A stretch of 64,000 nt of DNA. It comes from Micromonospora alfalfae. GTDB taxonomy: Bacteria; Actinomycetota; Actinomycetes; Mycobacteriales; Micromonosporaceae. The translations under genes were made by a program, and so were the position numbers. The notes below the pieces were generated by a model that saw nothing but the letters and a program-made list of their open reading frames with translations, ran no database searches and was not told where the DNA came from. This document shows, piece by piece, positions 17,382 to 25,020 of the stretch; within the stretch, counting starts at the first letter, position 1, and the number at the start of each line of letters is the position of its first letter. Where the stretch lies: assembly GCF_022230925.1 (NCBI RefSeq), contig NZ_JAKKFH010000006.1:124001-188000 (forward strand), written 5' to 3'.

Positions 17382-18053
17382 ATGGGGACGACGAGCACAC
17401 CGGCGTACGACGCCCACGCGGACTGGTACGAGAGCTTCATCTCCGGCGGCGGCGACTATCTGCGGCGGGTGCACGCGACGGTGTCGGACCTGCTCGGCGC
17501 GGGCGAGGGCCCCTGCCTCGACATCTGCTGCGGTACCGGCGCGCACGCGTCGGTGCCGGCGGGTCTGGGTTGGACGCCGGTGGGCGTGGACCTGTCCGGC
17601 GGGCAGTTGCGGCACGCGCGAGGGCGGTTGCCGGTGCTCCGGGGTGACGCGGGTGCCCTGCCGGTCGCCGACGCGTCGCTGCCGGCCGCGATGTGCGTGC
17701 TGGCCAGCACCGACCTGCCCGACTACCCGGCCGTGCTGCGCGAGGTCGCCCGGGTGCTGCGTCCCGGCGGGCGTTTCGTGCACGTGGGTGTGCACCAGTG
17801 TTTCGTGGGCGCGTTCGCCGACTGGAGTCAGCATCCGCGTGTCGTCGTCGACGCGCGGTACGCCGACCGGTCGCGCAGCTTCGACACTTGGAACGCCAGC
17901 GGCGTGCGCGTACGGGTGGGTGCCTGGCATCTCCCCCTCGCCGATCTGATCAACGCGACCGTTGTCGCCGGCCTGCGGCTGGTCCGGGTCGTCGAGGCGG
18001 GCCCGGGCGGAGTCCCCGACCTGTTCGGCCTCCTCGCCCTCCGCGATCGGTAG
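17382..18053 (+). CDS. Class I SAM-dependent methyltransferase
   Basis: Methyltransferase of 223 residues with the class I Rossmann fold. Motif I is CLDICCGTGAHA, followed by an acidic VGVDLSGGQLRHAR at the ribose-binding strand, GDAGALPVADASL (motif II region) and REVARVLRPGGRFVHVG (motif III), the layout of the Methyltransf_11/25 family. The acceptor is not predictable. It is transcribed alone from a leaderless promoter, just past the broken gene. Confidence 0.85.
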   Translation: MGTTSTPAYDAHADWYESFISGGGDYLRRVHATVSDLLGAGEGPCLDICCGTGAHASVPAGLGWTPVGVDLSGGQLRHARGRLPVLRGDAGALPVADASLPAAMCVLASTDLPDYPAVLREVARVLRPGGRFVHVGVHQCFVGAFADWSQHPRVVVDARYADRSRSFDTWNASGVRVRVGAWHLPLADLINATVVAGLRLVRVVEAGPGGVPDLFGLLALRDR

Positions 18054-18161
18054 CGGCGGCCGACAAAACATCGCTGTGGCAACTTGCGCCACAGTCCTGT
18101 TCACGGGACCCTGTTCTCTGGGTTGCTGCCCGCTCACCGAACGTGCTCCCCCGGAGGCGAC

Positions 18162-19031
18162 ATGCACACGCTCCGTACCGTTCCCCGCCGGCTGCTGGCC
18201 GGTTCCGGCGCGCTCCTGCTCGGCACCGCCCTCGCCACCGCCGCCATCCCGGTTCCGGCGAACGCCGCGACCGGAGCGGACACCGTCGGATACGTCCGGC
18301 TCGCGCACCTCTCCCCGGACACCCCGGCGGTGGACGTCTACCTTGCCGCGCCGGGCGCGGCCAAGCCGCAGGTCTTCCCCGGCGTCGGTTACGGCGTGGT
18401 CTCCGACTACCTCGAACTCGCGCCGGGCCGGTACGCGGTGGCCATGCGCGAGGCCGGCGCCCCCGCCAGCGACCCCCCGGTGCTCACCACCGAGGTCGCG
18501 GTGACCAGCGGGAACGCCTTCACTGTGGCAGGTGTGGGCCGGCACGCCGACCTCGGCCTGCGGGTGCTCAACGACGACCTCAGCGCCCCCACCGACGGCC
18601 GCGCCAAGGTGCGGGTCGTCCAGGCGTCGGTGCGGACCCCGGTGCTCGACGTGGCCGCCGCCGACGGCCCGATGATCGCCGACGGGGTGCAGTTCGCGAC
18701 CACTACCGACTACCAGCAGGTCGAGCCGGGCAGTTGGCGGCTGAAGCTGACGGGTGCCGGCGGGCCGAGCACCGACGCCGAGGTGCGGCTCACCGGTGGC
18801 GCGGTCTACTCGCTGCTGGTGCTCGACGCGAAACAGGGCGGGCTCACCGCCGAACTGCGCCGCGACGCCGAAGGCGGCACCGTCGTCCCGGCCGGCGGGG
18901 TGGACACCGGTGCCGGTGGCGCCGCCGGGGCCGGGCTCGACGCGTACCCGGTGGTGGCCGGCGGTCTGGCCGTGGCGGCCGGCGGAGTGGCTCTGCTGCT
19001 CTGGCGTCGGCGGCGGCGCACCACCTGGTGA
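18162..19031 (+). CDS. DUF4397 cell-surface protein
   Basis: Exported protein of 289 residues. A signal peptide (twin arginine pair RR at the front, hydrophobic core, cleavage near NAAT at about 36) precedes a DUF4397 domain (VRLAHLSPDTPAVDVYLAA, then a second similar half near RVVQASVRTPVLDVAAADG). The C terminus has a glycine-rich spacer, one membrane helix (PVVAGGLAVAAGGVALLLW) and an RRRRR tail, the layout of a wall-sorted protein, although no LPxTG or LAxTG pentapeptide is visible. A GGAGG site fixes the ATG. The stop overlaps the sortase start as GTGA, so the two are made together. Confidence 0.85.
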   Translation: MHTLRTVPRRLLAGSGALLLGTALATAAIPVPANAATGADTVGYVRLAHLSPDTPAVDVYLAAPGAAKPQVFPGVGYGVVSDYLELAPGRYAVAMREAGAPASDPPVLTTEVAVTSGNAFTVAGVGRHADLGLRVLNDDLSAPTDGRAKVRVVQASVRTPVLDVAAADGPMIADGVQFATTTDYQQVEPGSWRLKLTGAGGPSTDAEVRLTGGAVYSLLVLDAKQGGLTAELRRDAEGGTVVPAGGVDTGAGGAAGAGLDAYPVVAGGLAVAAGGVALLLWRRRRRTTW

Positions 19032-19705
19032 ACGCCGGGCCGGACCCGTCGATCCGGCGCCACCGTGAGCGCCGGATACCGCTGGCCGCGCTGGTAGCGG
19101 CCGGCGCGGCGGTCTGCCTGGCCGCCGCCACCGGGGTCGGGCTGGCCACCACCGGCCCACCACCGCCGGTGGCGAGCTGGCACCCCGGCTGCGGCGACGA
19201 CTGCCCGTCGGTGGCCGCCGCGCCCACACCACACGGTCCACCCACGCGGGTACGCGTACCGCGCATCGACGTCGACTCACCGCTCACGGTGCTGGGTCTG
19301 GACAGCGCCGGTGTGCTGATTCCGCCTACCGACTTCCACACCGCTGGCTGGTACGGCGGCGGCCCGGCCCCGGGCGACACCGGTCCGGCCGTACTCGCCG
19401 GGCACCTGGACTCACGACGCGGGCCGGCGGTCTTCGCCCGGCTCGGCGAGCTACGGCCCGGCGACGTGGTGGAGGTGTGGCGCGGCGGGCAGCGGTTGCC
19501 GTTCCGGGTGACCGGGTCGCTGCGTACCCGCAAGGACCAGTTTCCGACCGCAGTGGTCTACGGCCCGACACCCGGCGCGGAGCTGCGCCTGGTCACCTGC
19601 GGGGGCGACTTCGACCGGCGGCGGGGCCACTACGTCGACAACGTGGTGGTGTTCGCTGTGACCGAGGCCCCCGACCCGGTCCTGCCGACGTCCGCGGCCG
19701 GCTGA
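19028..19705 (+). CDS. Class E/F-type sortase
   Basis: Membrane-anchored transpeptidase of 225 residues. A basic N terminus and a membrane helix (about 16-40) lead into the sortase barrel: the catalytic histidine H126 in LAGHLDSRRG, cysteine C191 in LRLVTCGGDF, and arginine among R197-R199 in FDRRRGHYVDN. This is the order and spacing of actinobacterial class F sortases (some call them class E). It is coupled by a GTGA overlap to the DUF4397 protein, the obvious candidate substrate or partner. Confidence 0.9.
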   Translation: MNAGPDPSIRRHRERRIPLAALVAAGAAVCLAAATGVGLATTGPPPPVASWHPGCGDDCPSVAAAPTPHGPPTRVRVPRIDVDSPLTVLGLDSAGVLIPPTDFHTAGWYGGGPAPGDTGPAVLAGHLDSRRGPAVFARLGELRPGDVVEVWRGGQRLPFRVTGSLRTRKDQFPTAVVYGPTPGAELRLVTCGGDFDRRRGHYVDNVVVFAVTEAPDPVLPTSAAG

Positions 19706-19757
19706 GCCGCGCACCCGGCCGGCATGGGCCAGCGCCGCGAGGTCCCGGCCCGCCGCG

Positions 19758-19834
19758 TGATCAACTCGGGTTTAAGGAAGTCGCGGTGTCCGGCGTGCCC
19801 GGATGCCGCGACTTTCAGGATCCCGAGTGGATCA
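19758..19834. repeat. Long imperfect inverted repeat between convergent genes
   Basis: Two 29-base arms (19758-19786 and 19806-19834) pair at about 23 positions: the outer TGATCAACTCGGG/CCCGAGTGGATCA and the inner AAGTCGCGG/CCGCGACTT segments match well. It lies between sortase and the DUF2203 gene, which converge, and shares the outward TGATCA end with the repeats at 6660 and 10220. Confidence 0.65.
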
Positions 19835-19918
19835 AGCCCTCAACCCGGCGGCCTCGCTCCGCCTCGGCGCGGGCCAGCACGGCAGGCCGCGCGGGCCCCG
19901 GCGCCAGGGCCTGGGGGG

Positions 19919-20269
19919 TCAGAGGGGGCGGCGGCCGGCGAAGCCGCACTCTGCGCGGTGGTACCAGCGCACGTCGGAGTCGCCCTCCAACCAGCACCAG
20001 AGCACGGCGCGGCCGGCCCGCTCACCGGGAAAGTCCAGCAGCACCGGAGCGATGCCCTTGACCTGGATGTCGTGCTGGTGCAGCTCGTCGACGACGGCGT
20101 GCAGCCGAGCTTCCAGTGCCTTGTCCTCGGCCAGCCCGCCGAGCGCGCTCACGCCGTGGTCGGCCAGGTCGGCGCGCAACTCGGCCAGGTCGGCCCGGAC
20201 CCGGATCAACTCGTCGACGCGTGGTTGCAGGGTGGCCACCAGGTGCCGGGCCTGGGCGAGTGTGAACAC
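19919..20269 (-). CDS. DUF2203 family protein
   Basis: Small cytoplasmic protein of 116 residues with the DUF2203 layout: VFTLAQARHLVATLQPRVDE at the N terminus, a charged helix RADLAELRADLADHG, then LEARLHAVVDELHQHDIQVK, a strand-rich VLLDFPGERAGRAVLWCW and the invariant-looking end VRWYHRAECGFAGRRPL. The GTG at 20269 begins exactly at the family N terminus; a longer frame upstream is unlike coding sequence. No biochemical role is known to me. It sits just downstream of proC on the same strand. Confidence 0.82.
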   Translation of the reverse strand: MFTLAQARHLVATLQPRVDELIRVRADLAELRADLADHGVSALGGLAEDKALEARLHAVVDELHQHDIQVKGIAPVLLDFPGERAGRAVLWCWLEGDSDVRWYHRAECGFAGRRPL

Positions 20270-20315
20270 CGGGCCAGTATGCGGCACGCACTGCCCCGTG
20301 GCTCGCCCCGACCGC

Positions 20316-21134
20316 TCAGTCGGCCTGTGCCGCCAACTCGCGGGCGCGATCCCGGGCGGCCTCCAACGCGGCGAGCAGCGCCGCGCGTACGCCGTGCTTC
20401 TCCAGCTCACGAATCGCGGAGATGGTGGTGCCGGCCGGCGAGGTGACCGCCTCGCGCAGCTTGACGGGGTGCTCGCCGGAGTCGCGCAGCATCACCGCCG
20501 ACCCGATCGCGGTCTGCACGATCAACTCGTGCGCCACCTGACGGGGCAGCCCGAGCAGGATCCCCGCGTCGATCATGGCTTCGACCAGCAGGTAGAAGTA
20601 GGCCGGGCCGGAGCCGGAGAGCGCGGTGACCGCGTCCTGCTGCGATTCGGGCACCCGGATCGTCTGGCCGAGCGGCTTGAACATCTCCTCGGCCAGCGTG
20701 AGGTGCGCCCCGGTGGCGTGCGCGCCGGCGGAGATCGCGGTCATCGCCTCGTCGACCAGCGCCGGGGTGTTGGTCATCACCCGCACCACAGGGGTGCCCT
20801 CGGGCAACCGGCGGCTGAAGAAGCTGGTGGGCAGACCTGCGCACAGCGAGATGACGAGCTTGTCGGCCGGCACCTTGGGGCCGATCTCGTCGAGGAGCGC
20901 GGCGGCGTCCTGCGGCTTGACCGAGACCGCGAGCACCGCCGCCTCGTCCACGGCGGTCAGGTTGTCGACCACCCGTACGCCGTACCGGGCGGTCAACTCC
21001 TGGGCGCGAGCGGGTCGGCGGGCGGTGGCCAGCAGCCGGTCCACCGGCCATCCCGAGCGCAGCAGCCCGGAGAGCATCAGCTCACCGATCTTGCCCGCGC
21101 CGATCACCGCGACCGTGTGCACTCCGGCTGACAT
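20316..21134 (-). CDS. proC: Pyrroline-5-carboxylate reductase
   Basis: NAD(P)H-dependent last step of proline biosynthesis, 272 residues. The Rossmann motif VAVIGAGKIGELMLSGLLRSG opens the protein, AVSVKPQDAAALL and SLCAGLP lie in the cofactor domain, VRVMTNTPALVDEAMTAI is the central signature, and ALSGSGPAYFYLLVEAMIDAGILLGL is the PROSITE-type P5CR block. The C-terminal half forms the dimer helices (VTSPAGTTISAIRELEKHGVR). Start ATG 21134 has AGGGGG upstream. A 6-phosphofructokinase gene lies next upstream on the same strand. Confidence 0.95.
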   Translation of the reverse strand: MSAGVHTVAVIGAGKIGELMLSGLLRSGWPVDRLLATARRPARAQELTARYGVRVVDNLTAVDEAAVLAVSVKPQDAAALLDEIGPKVPADKLVISLCAGLPTSFFSRRLPEGTPVVRVMTNTPALVDEAMTAISAGAHATGAHLTLAEEMFKPLGQTIRVPESQQDAVTALSGSGPAYFYLLVEAMIDAGILLGLPRQVAHELIVQTAIGSAVMLRDSGEHPVKLREAVTSPAGTTISAIRELEKHGVRAALLAALEAARDRARELAAQAD

Positions 21135-21206
21135 GTCGGCCCGTACCCCCTCGCATTGGGTCGCGGCGCGGCGGACCCGCAGGCCCGCCGCGCCGCCGAC
21201 GATCGA

Positions 21207-22235
21207 TCAGCTGCCGAAGAAGACCTCGGCCTCGGCGTACCGCTCCAGCGGCACGGTCTTCAGCTCACGGGTGGCCTCGGCGAGGGGCACCCGGACGATG
21301 TCGGTGCTCTGCATCGCGACCATCTTGCCCCAGTCGCCGTCGTTGACAGCGTCGATGGCCTGCAGGCCCAGGCGGGTGGCGAGCACCCGGTCGAAGGCGG
21401 TCGGGGTGCCACCGCGCTGGATGTGGCCCAGCACCACGGTGCGGGCCTCCTTGCCGGTCTTGGCCTCCAGCTGCTCGGCGAGCCACTGGCCGATGCCGCC
21501 GAGGCGGACGTGGCCGAACGAGTCGAGCTCCTGGTTGGCGAGCACCATCTGGCCGTCGAGCGGCTGGGCGCCCTCGGCGACCACGACGATCGGGGCGTAC
21601 TGGTGCTGGAAGCGCTTCTCGACGTAGCCGGCCACCTGGTCGACGTCGAACTGACGCTCGGGCAGCAGGATCACGTTCGCGCCGCCGGCAAGACCGGCGT
21701 GCAGGGCGATCCAGCCGGCGTGCCGGCCCATCACCTCGACGACCAGGGTGCGGTGGTGGCTCTCCGCGGTGGTGTGCAGGCGGTCGATGGCCTCCATCGC
21801 GATGTTGACAGCGGTGTCGAAGCCGAAGGTGTAGTCGGTGGCACCGAGGTCGTTGTCGATCGTCTTCGGCACGCCGACGACGTGCACGCCCAGCTCGTAG
21901 AGCTTGGTGGCCACGCCGAGGGTGTCCTCGCCGCCGATCGCGATCAGCGCGTCCACGCCCTGGGCGGCGAGGTTGTCCTTGATCCGCTCGACGCCGTTCT
22001 CGATCTTGAACGGGTTGGTCCGGGACGAGCCGAGGATGGTGCCGCCGCGGGGCAGGATGCCGCGAACGTCGGCGATGTCCAGCGGGCGGGACAGACCCTC
22101 GAGCGGGCCCTTCCAGCCGTCCCGGAAGCCCACGAACTCGTGACCGTAAGTGGCGACGCCCTTGCGGACCACCGCCCGGATGACCGCGTTGAGACCGGGG
22201 CAGTCGCCGCCGCCGGTGAGCACGCCGATACGCAT
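21207..22235 (-). CDS. 6-phosphofructokinase with pyrophosphate-type active site
   Basis: Phosphofructokinase of 342 residues, phosphorylating fructose 6-phosphate. N-terminal MRIGVLTGGGDCPGLNAVIR is the phosphodonor loop, PKTIDNDL holds the catalytic aspartates, and VEVMGRHAGWIALHAGL and LLPERQFD form the sugar-phosphate site. In E. coli numbering the diagnostic positions fall at identical coordinates: D104 (GGEDT) and K124 (PKTIDND), whereas ATP enzymes have G104. These residues mark pyrophosphate-dependent enzymes. AGGAGGAT fixes the ATG at 22235, excluding a slightly longer frame. Likely a PPi-dependent, reversible PFK. Confidence 0.92.
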   Translation of the reverse strand: MRIGVLTGGGDCPGLNAVIRAVVRKGVATYGHEFVGFRDGWKGPLEGLSRPLDIADVRGILPRGGTILGSSRTNPFKIENGVERIKDNLAAQGVDALIAIGGEDTLGVATKLYELGVHVVGVPKTIDNDLGATDYTFGFDTAVNIAMEAIDRLHTTAESHHRTLVVEVMGRHAGWIALHAGLAGGANVILLPERQFDVDQVAGYVEKRFQHQYAPIVVVAEGAQPLDGQMVLANQELDSFGHVRLGGIGQWLAEQLEAKTGKEARTVVLGHIQRGGTPTAFDRVLATRLGLQAIDAVNDGDWGKMVAMQSTDIVRVPLAEATRELKTVPLERYAEAEVFFGS

Positions 22236-22397
22236 GATCCGCTCATCCTCCTGGAGCATCAGGTAAAGCCCGATATGCCCCAGGGTATGTGTCAGGTCAG
22301 ACCATCGGCGCCGTTGCCGGCCCGGGGCGGGCCGTCACTGCGAACTGTAGTCGGCCCGCCGGTACGACGACAGCGCGCCCCGGGCACCCACCCCCGG

Positions 22398-22901
22398 TCA
22401 GTAGGTCACCTCGTGGTTCTCGCCGGCCTTCGGTGGCCGGCCGGTGACGGCGGCCCTCGCGTAGTCGAGCAGGTTCACCACGGTGCTGTTCGGCGAGTCC
22501 CAGTACTCGGCGGAGCTGGCGTGCACCTTGATCAGCGTGAGACCGGAGGTGTCCAGCCCGTCGGGGAACCACGCCTTGAGCAGCGGGTTCCACAGCCGCT
22601 CGGCCCGGGCCCGGTCGAACCCCTCGGTGGCGGTGCCGGAGATCGACACCCAGGCGTTGTGCCTCTGGTCGGAGAAGGCGACGTTGACCTCCGGGTTCAC
22701 CCGGATCTGGCGGACCTTGGCCGAGTCGGCGTAGGCGAAGAACCACAGCTCGCCGTCGAACTCGGCCTCCTGGAGCCCCATCGGTCGACTCACCTGCCGC
22801 CCGTCCAGAGCAGTGGTGGTGAGCATGCAGATCCGCGCGGCCCGGGCCAGGCCGGTGACCCGGGCGCGTGCCTCCGCGGCACTGCTCGGCTGGTCGCTCA
22901 T
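22398..22901 (-). CDS. PNPOx-like FMN-binding family protein
   Basis: Split-barrel flavin- or F420-binding protein of 167 residues, of the pyridoxamine 5'-phosphate oxidase-like or general stress protein 26 group. Recognisable segments are CMLTTTALDGRQVSRPMGLQ (strand pair and phosphate contact), LWFFAYADSAKVRQIRVNPEV, VNVAFSDQRHNAWVSISGTA, and LWNPLLKAWFPDGLDTSGLT, which is characteristic of the GSP26 subgroup. AGGGAG supports the ATG at 22901. The cofactor and substrate are not predictable. It is a single gene between phosphofructokinase and exoribonuclease. Confidence 0.85.
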   Translation of the reverse strand: MSDQPSSAAEARARVTGLARAARICMLTTTALDGRQVSRPMGLQEAEFDGELWFFAYADSAKVRQIRVNPEVNVAFSDQRHNAWVSISGTATEGFDRARAERLWNPLLKAWFPDGLDTSGLTLIKVHASSAEYWDSPNSTVVNLLDYARAAVTGRPPKAGENHEVTY

Positions 22902-22979
22902 GGCAATCTCCCTCGGCTCGGCTGGTCGAACCGTTGCCCGGGACAGAACCGGTCAAACCTACGGCGGCGCGGCCACCGG

Positions 22980-23477
22980 TCAACGGGCTGTCATCGCCCG
23001 CCAGCGGGCCAGATTGTGCCGGGCGTCGACCAGAGCGTCGTGCCGGGCCGCGTCCGCGTCCGGCAGGGGCGGCCGACCCCGGTCGTCCCAGAGCTGCCGC
23101 AGCTCCTTGGTGTAGCGGGGAATCTCCCGGGGCAGCGCCGGCATCGCGCCCCAGAGCTGGGCGAGCACCACGTGGTCGTACGCGGCGAACCAGGCCCACA
23201 GCTCCAACTGCTCCCCCGGCCGGTCCCGGATCGGCTCCATCAGGAAGTCGTACAGGTCGTCGCGGATGCGCTCACGTGAGCGCCAGGCCCGGTCCGCCGG
23301 GGAGGGCAGCTTGTCCAGCACGTTGCGTCGAACCCAGGGCACGGCGCGGGAGTCGTCGAACTCGGTGGAGACCGCGTAGAACTCGCGGCCGTACTCGTCG
23401 ACGACACCGATCGAGACGAGGTCGACTGTCGTGCCGTCCTCGATGAACTCGCAGTCGTAGAAGTAGCGGTAGACCAT
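22980..23477 (-). CDS. Rv2179c-type 3'-5' exoribonuclease
   Basis: DEDDh-type 3'-5' exoribonuclease of 165 residues closely resembling M. tuberculosis Rv2179c. Acidic catalytic residues: D and E in YRYFYDCEFIEDG, D in AYDHVVLAQLWG, and HDALVDARHN with the general-base histidine and last aspartate. YAVSTEFDDSRAVPWVRRNV and RYTKELRQLWDDRG match the mycobacterial protein almost word for word. The ATG at 23477 is chosen over one three codons upstream because GAGG is then at a proper distance. In the conserved order this gene sits near aroG (Rv2178c); here several genes separate them. Confidence 0.88.
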   Translation of the reverse strand: MVYRYFYDCEFIEDGTTVDLVSIGVVDEYGREFYAVSTEFDDSRAVPWVRRNVLDKLPSPADRAWRSRERIRDDLYDFLMEPIRDRPGEQLELWAWFAAYDHVVLAQLWGAMPALPREIPRYTKELRQLWDDRGRPPLPDADAARHDALVDARHNLARWRAMTAR

Positions 23478-23746
23478 TCCGGGCATCCTCGCCCACCGCC
23501 GGGCGGCCGCGTCCGGCGGGGCCCGCCCGGAGGGCGACCGGGTCACGGCGACACCTCGTGAACGGCGCGTCGCAGCTCGTGACGGTCACGGAAGTGCTTC
23601 GAGGGGTGTACAGCAAGCGACCGGACCGTCATGATCTGATGTGTACCGCTACCGGACGCCGAATCGGTGTCAGTTCACCTTGTCGGGGCCCATCAGGTTC
23701 GCCCGGTGAGCGAGTTGTGGTCCATGACCGGGGGAGGGGTTGGGCC

Positions 23747-24439
23747 GTGGAGGTTCGCCTGCCGGAGCCGGGTGACGCGCTCACGGGTGTTGAGATGTTC
23801 GCCGGGCTGGAGCCCGAGGTGCGGCAGCGCGTCATCGCTGCCGCCGTTCCGCGCACCTACCGCAAGGGCCAACTGCTCTTCGTGGAGAACGACCCCGGCG
23901 AGTCCCTGATCGTGCTTCGCCGCGGCGCGGTGGCGGTCTTCCGCACCGCACCCACCGGCGAGCGGGCAGTGCTGTCGGTTATCCGTCCACCGGACGTGCT
24001 CGGTGAGGTCTCCCTGCTCGACGCGTCCACCCGGTCCGCCTCGGCGGAGGCCATCGAGGACTGCGCGGCGCTCGCGCTCTCGCGGGGCGCGTTCATGGAG
24101 CTGGTGCACTCCAACCCCCGCATCCTGGACGCGGTTATGCGCTCACTGGGCGGGCTGATCCGCCGGCTCACCGAGCAGAACGCCGACCACGTCTTCCTCG
24201 ACCTGCCTGGTCGGGTGGCGAAGACGCTGGTGCGGCTGGCCGGCGAGAGCCAGGCACCGATGATCACGATCGAGCTCAACCAGAGCCAACTGGCCGAGAT
24301 GGCCGGTGGTTCACGACAGAGCGTCAACCAGGCGATCGGCTCGTTCGCCAGCCGTGGCTGGCTGCGTACCGAGGGCCGCCGGATCGTGGTGACCGACGTG
24401 GCAGCGCTGCGCCGCCGCGCCGGCATGGCCGACCGCTGA
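23747..24439 (+). CDS. Crp/Fnr family transcriptional regulator
   Basis: Cyclic-nucleotide-binding-fold regulator of 230 residues. The sensor barrel covers about residues 15-135 (FAGLEPEVRQRVIAAAVPRT, GESLIVLRRGAVAVFR, then PDVLGEVSLLDASTRSASAE in the phosphate-binding cassette position), and a winged HTH follows (QSQLAEMAGGSRQSVNQAIG, then GWLRTEGRRIVV). The start is the GTG at 23747, which has GGGGAGGGG seven bases upstream; a frame open further upstream lacks such a site. The cassette keeps the GEVSLL and TRSASAEA elements, so cAMP binding is plausible but unproven. Confidence 0.88.
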   Translation: MEVRLPEPGDALTGVEMFAGLEPEVRQRVIAAAVPRTYRKGQLLFVENDPGESLIVLRRGAVAVFRTAPTGERAVLSVIRPPDVLGEVSLLDASTRSASAEAIEDCAALALSRGAFMELVHSNPRILDAVMRSLGGLIRRLTEQNADHVFLDLPGRVAKTLVRLAGESQAPMITIELNQSQLAEMAGGSRQSVNQAIGSFASRGWLRTEGRRIVVTDVAALRRRAGMADR

Positions 24440-24529
24440 CCGACCGGCCCGCGCCGGCCGTCCCGACGACCCGGTCTCCGGTGTGGACGCCCGTCATCCG
24501 TTGCCGGCCAACCCACCCGCGCGCACTGC

Positions 24530-24560
24530 TGATGCCGGCCGCCACTGGCAACCGGCATCA
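24530..24560. terminator. Hairpin between convergent Crp gene and small protein gene
   Basis: TGATGCCGG (24530-24538) and CCGGCATCA (24552-24560) form a perfect 9-base stem with a 13-base loop in the 186-base convergent gap. Confidence 0.5.
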
Positions 24561-24625
24561 ACGAACGGGCTGGACAGACGGGTGCGGCCGGTGGACCGAT
24601 GGCCCGCCGACCGCACCCGGGAAAA

Positions 24626-24883
24626 TCAGTTCTCCGTGCTGTCGGCCGGCGGCGCACCCGGCCCCGGCCCGATCTTCTTCGGATCGGTCGGCTTACCAGC
24701 CGTGGACGTGCTCGACGAGGTGGTCGTGGTCTCCCCCGACCCGCCCGACTGACCCTCAGGCTCTTCCACCATGCCCTGCTCCTCCAGTTCGGCGAGAGTG
24801 ACCGCATCGACGTCGATCGTGTCCCCCGGCGCCCACAGCGTGCCACCCGGATCGGTCCACGAGGCGGACAGTCGTACCTGCAC
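24626..24883 (-). CDS. Small acidic protein of unknown function
   Basis: Protein of 85 residues that I do not recognise. The first half (VRLSASWTDPGGTLWAPGDT then IDVDAVTLAELEEQGMVEEP) looks like a small beta-rich domain with a helix; the second half is a low-complexity Ser/Thr/Gly/Pro tail. GTG at 24883 has CAGGGAGAG just upstream, so an earlier in-frame start is unlikely. It is divergent from the large cyclase-ATPase gene at 25021. Confidence 0.6.
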   Translation of the reverse strand: MQVRLSASWTDPGGTLWAPGDTIDVDAVTLAELEEQGMVEEPEGQSGGSGETTTTSSSTSTAGKPTDPKKIGPGPGAPPADSTEN

Positions 24884-25020
24884 GGCACTCTCCCTGACAT
24901 GAAACTTCCTGGTACGGAACACTAACCCCGACCGATCGATGCCGTTGCCCGTCCGCACGTCGGGTACCCGACTGGGCCGATCGGCCGTGATACTGACCTC
25001 TTTCGCCGACGGAGCTGAAC

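Noticed and set aside
17693..19027. Extending the sortase gene far upstream in the same frame
   Set aside because: The extension crosses the methyltransferase and DUF4397 genes in another frame; the GTG in the GTGA overlap at 19028 gives a normal sortase length.
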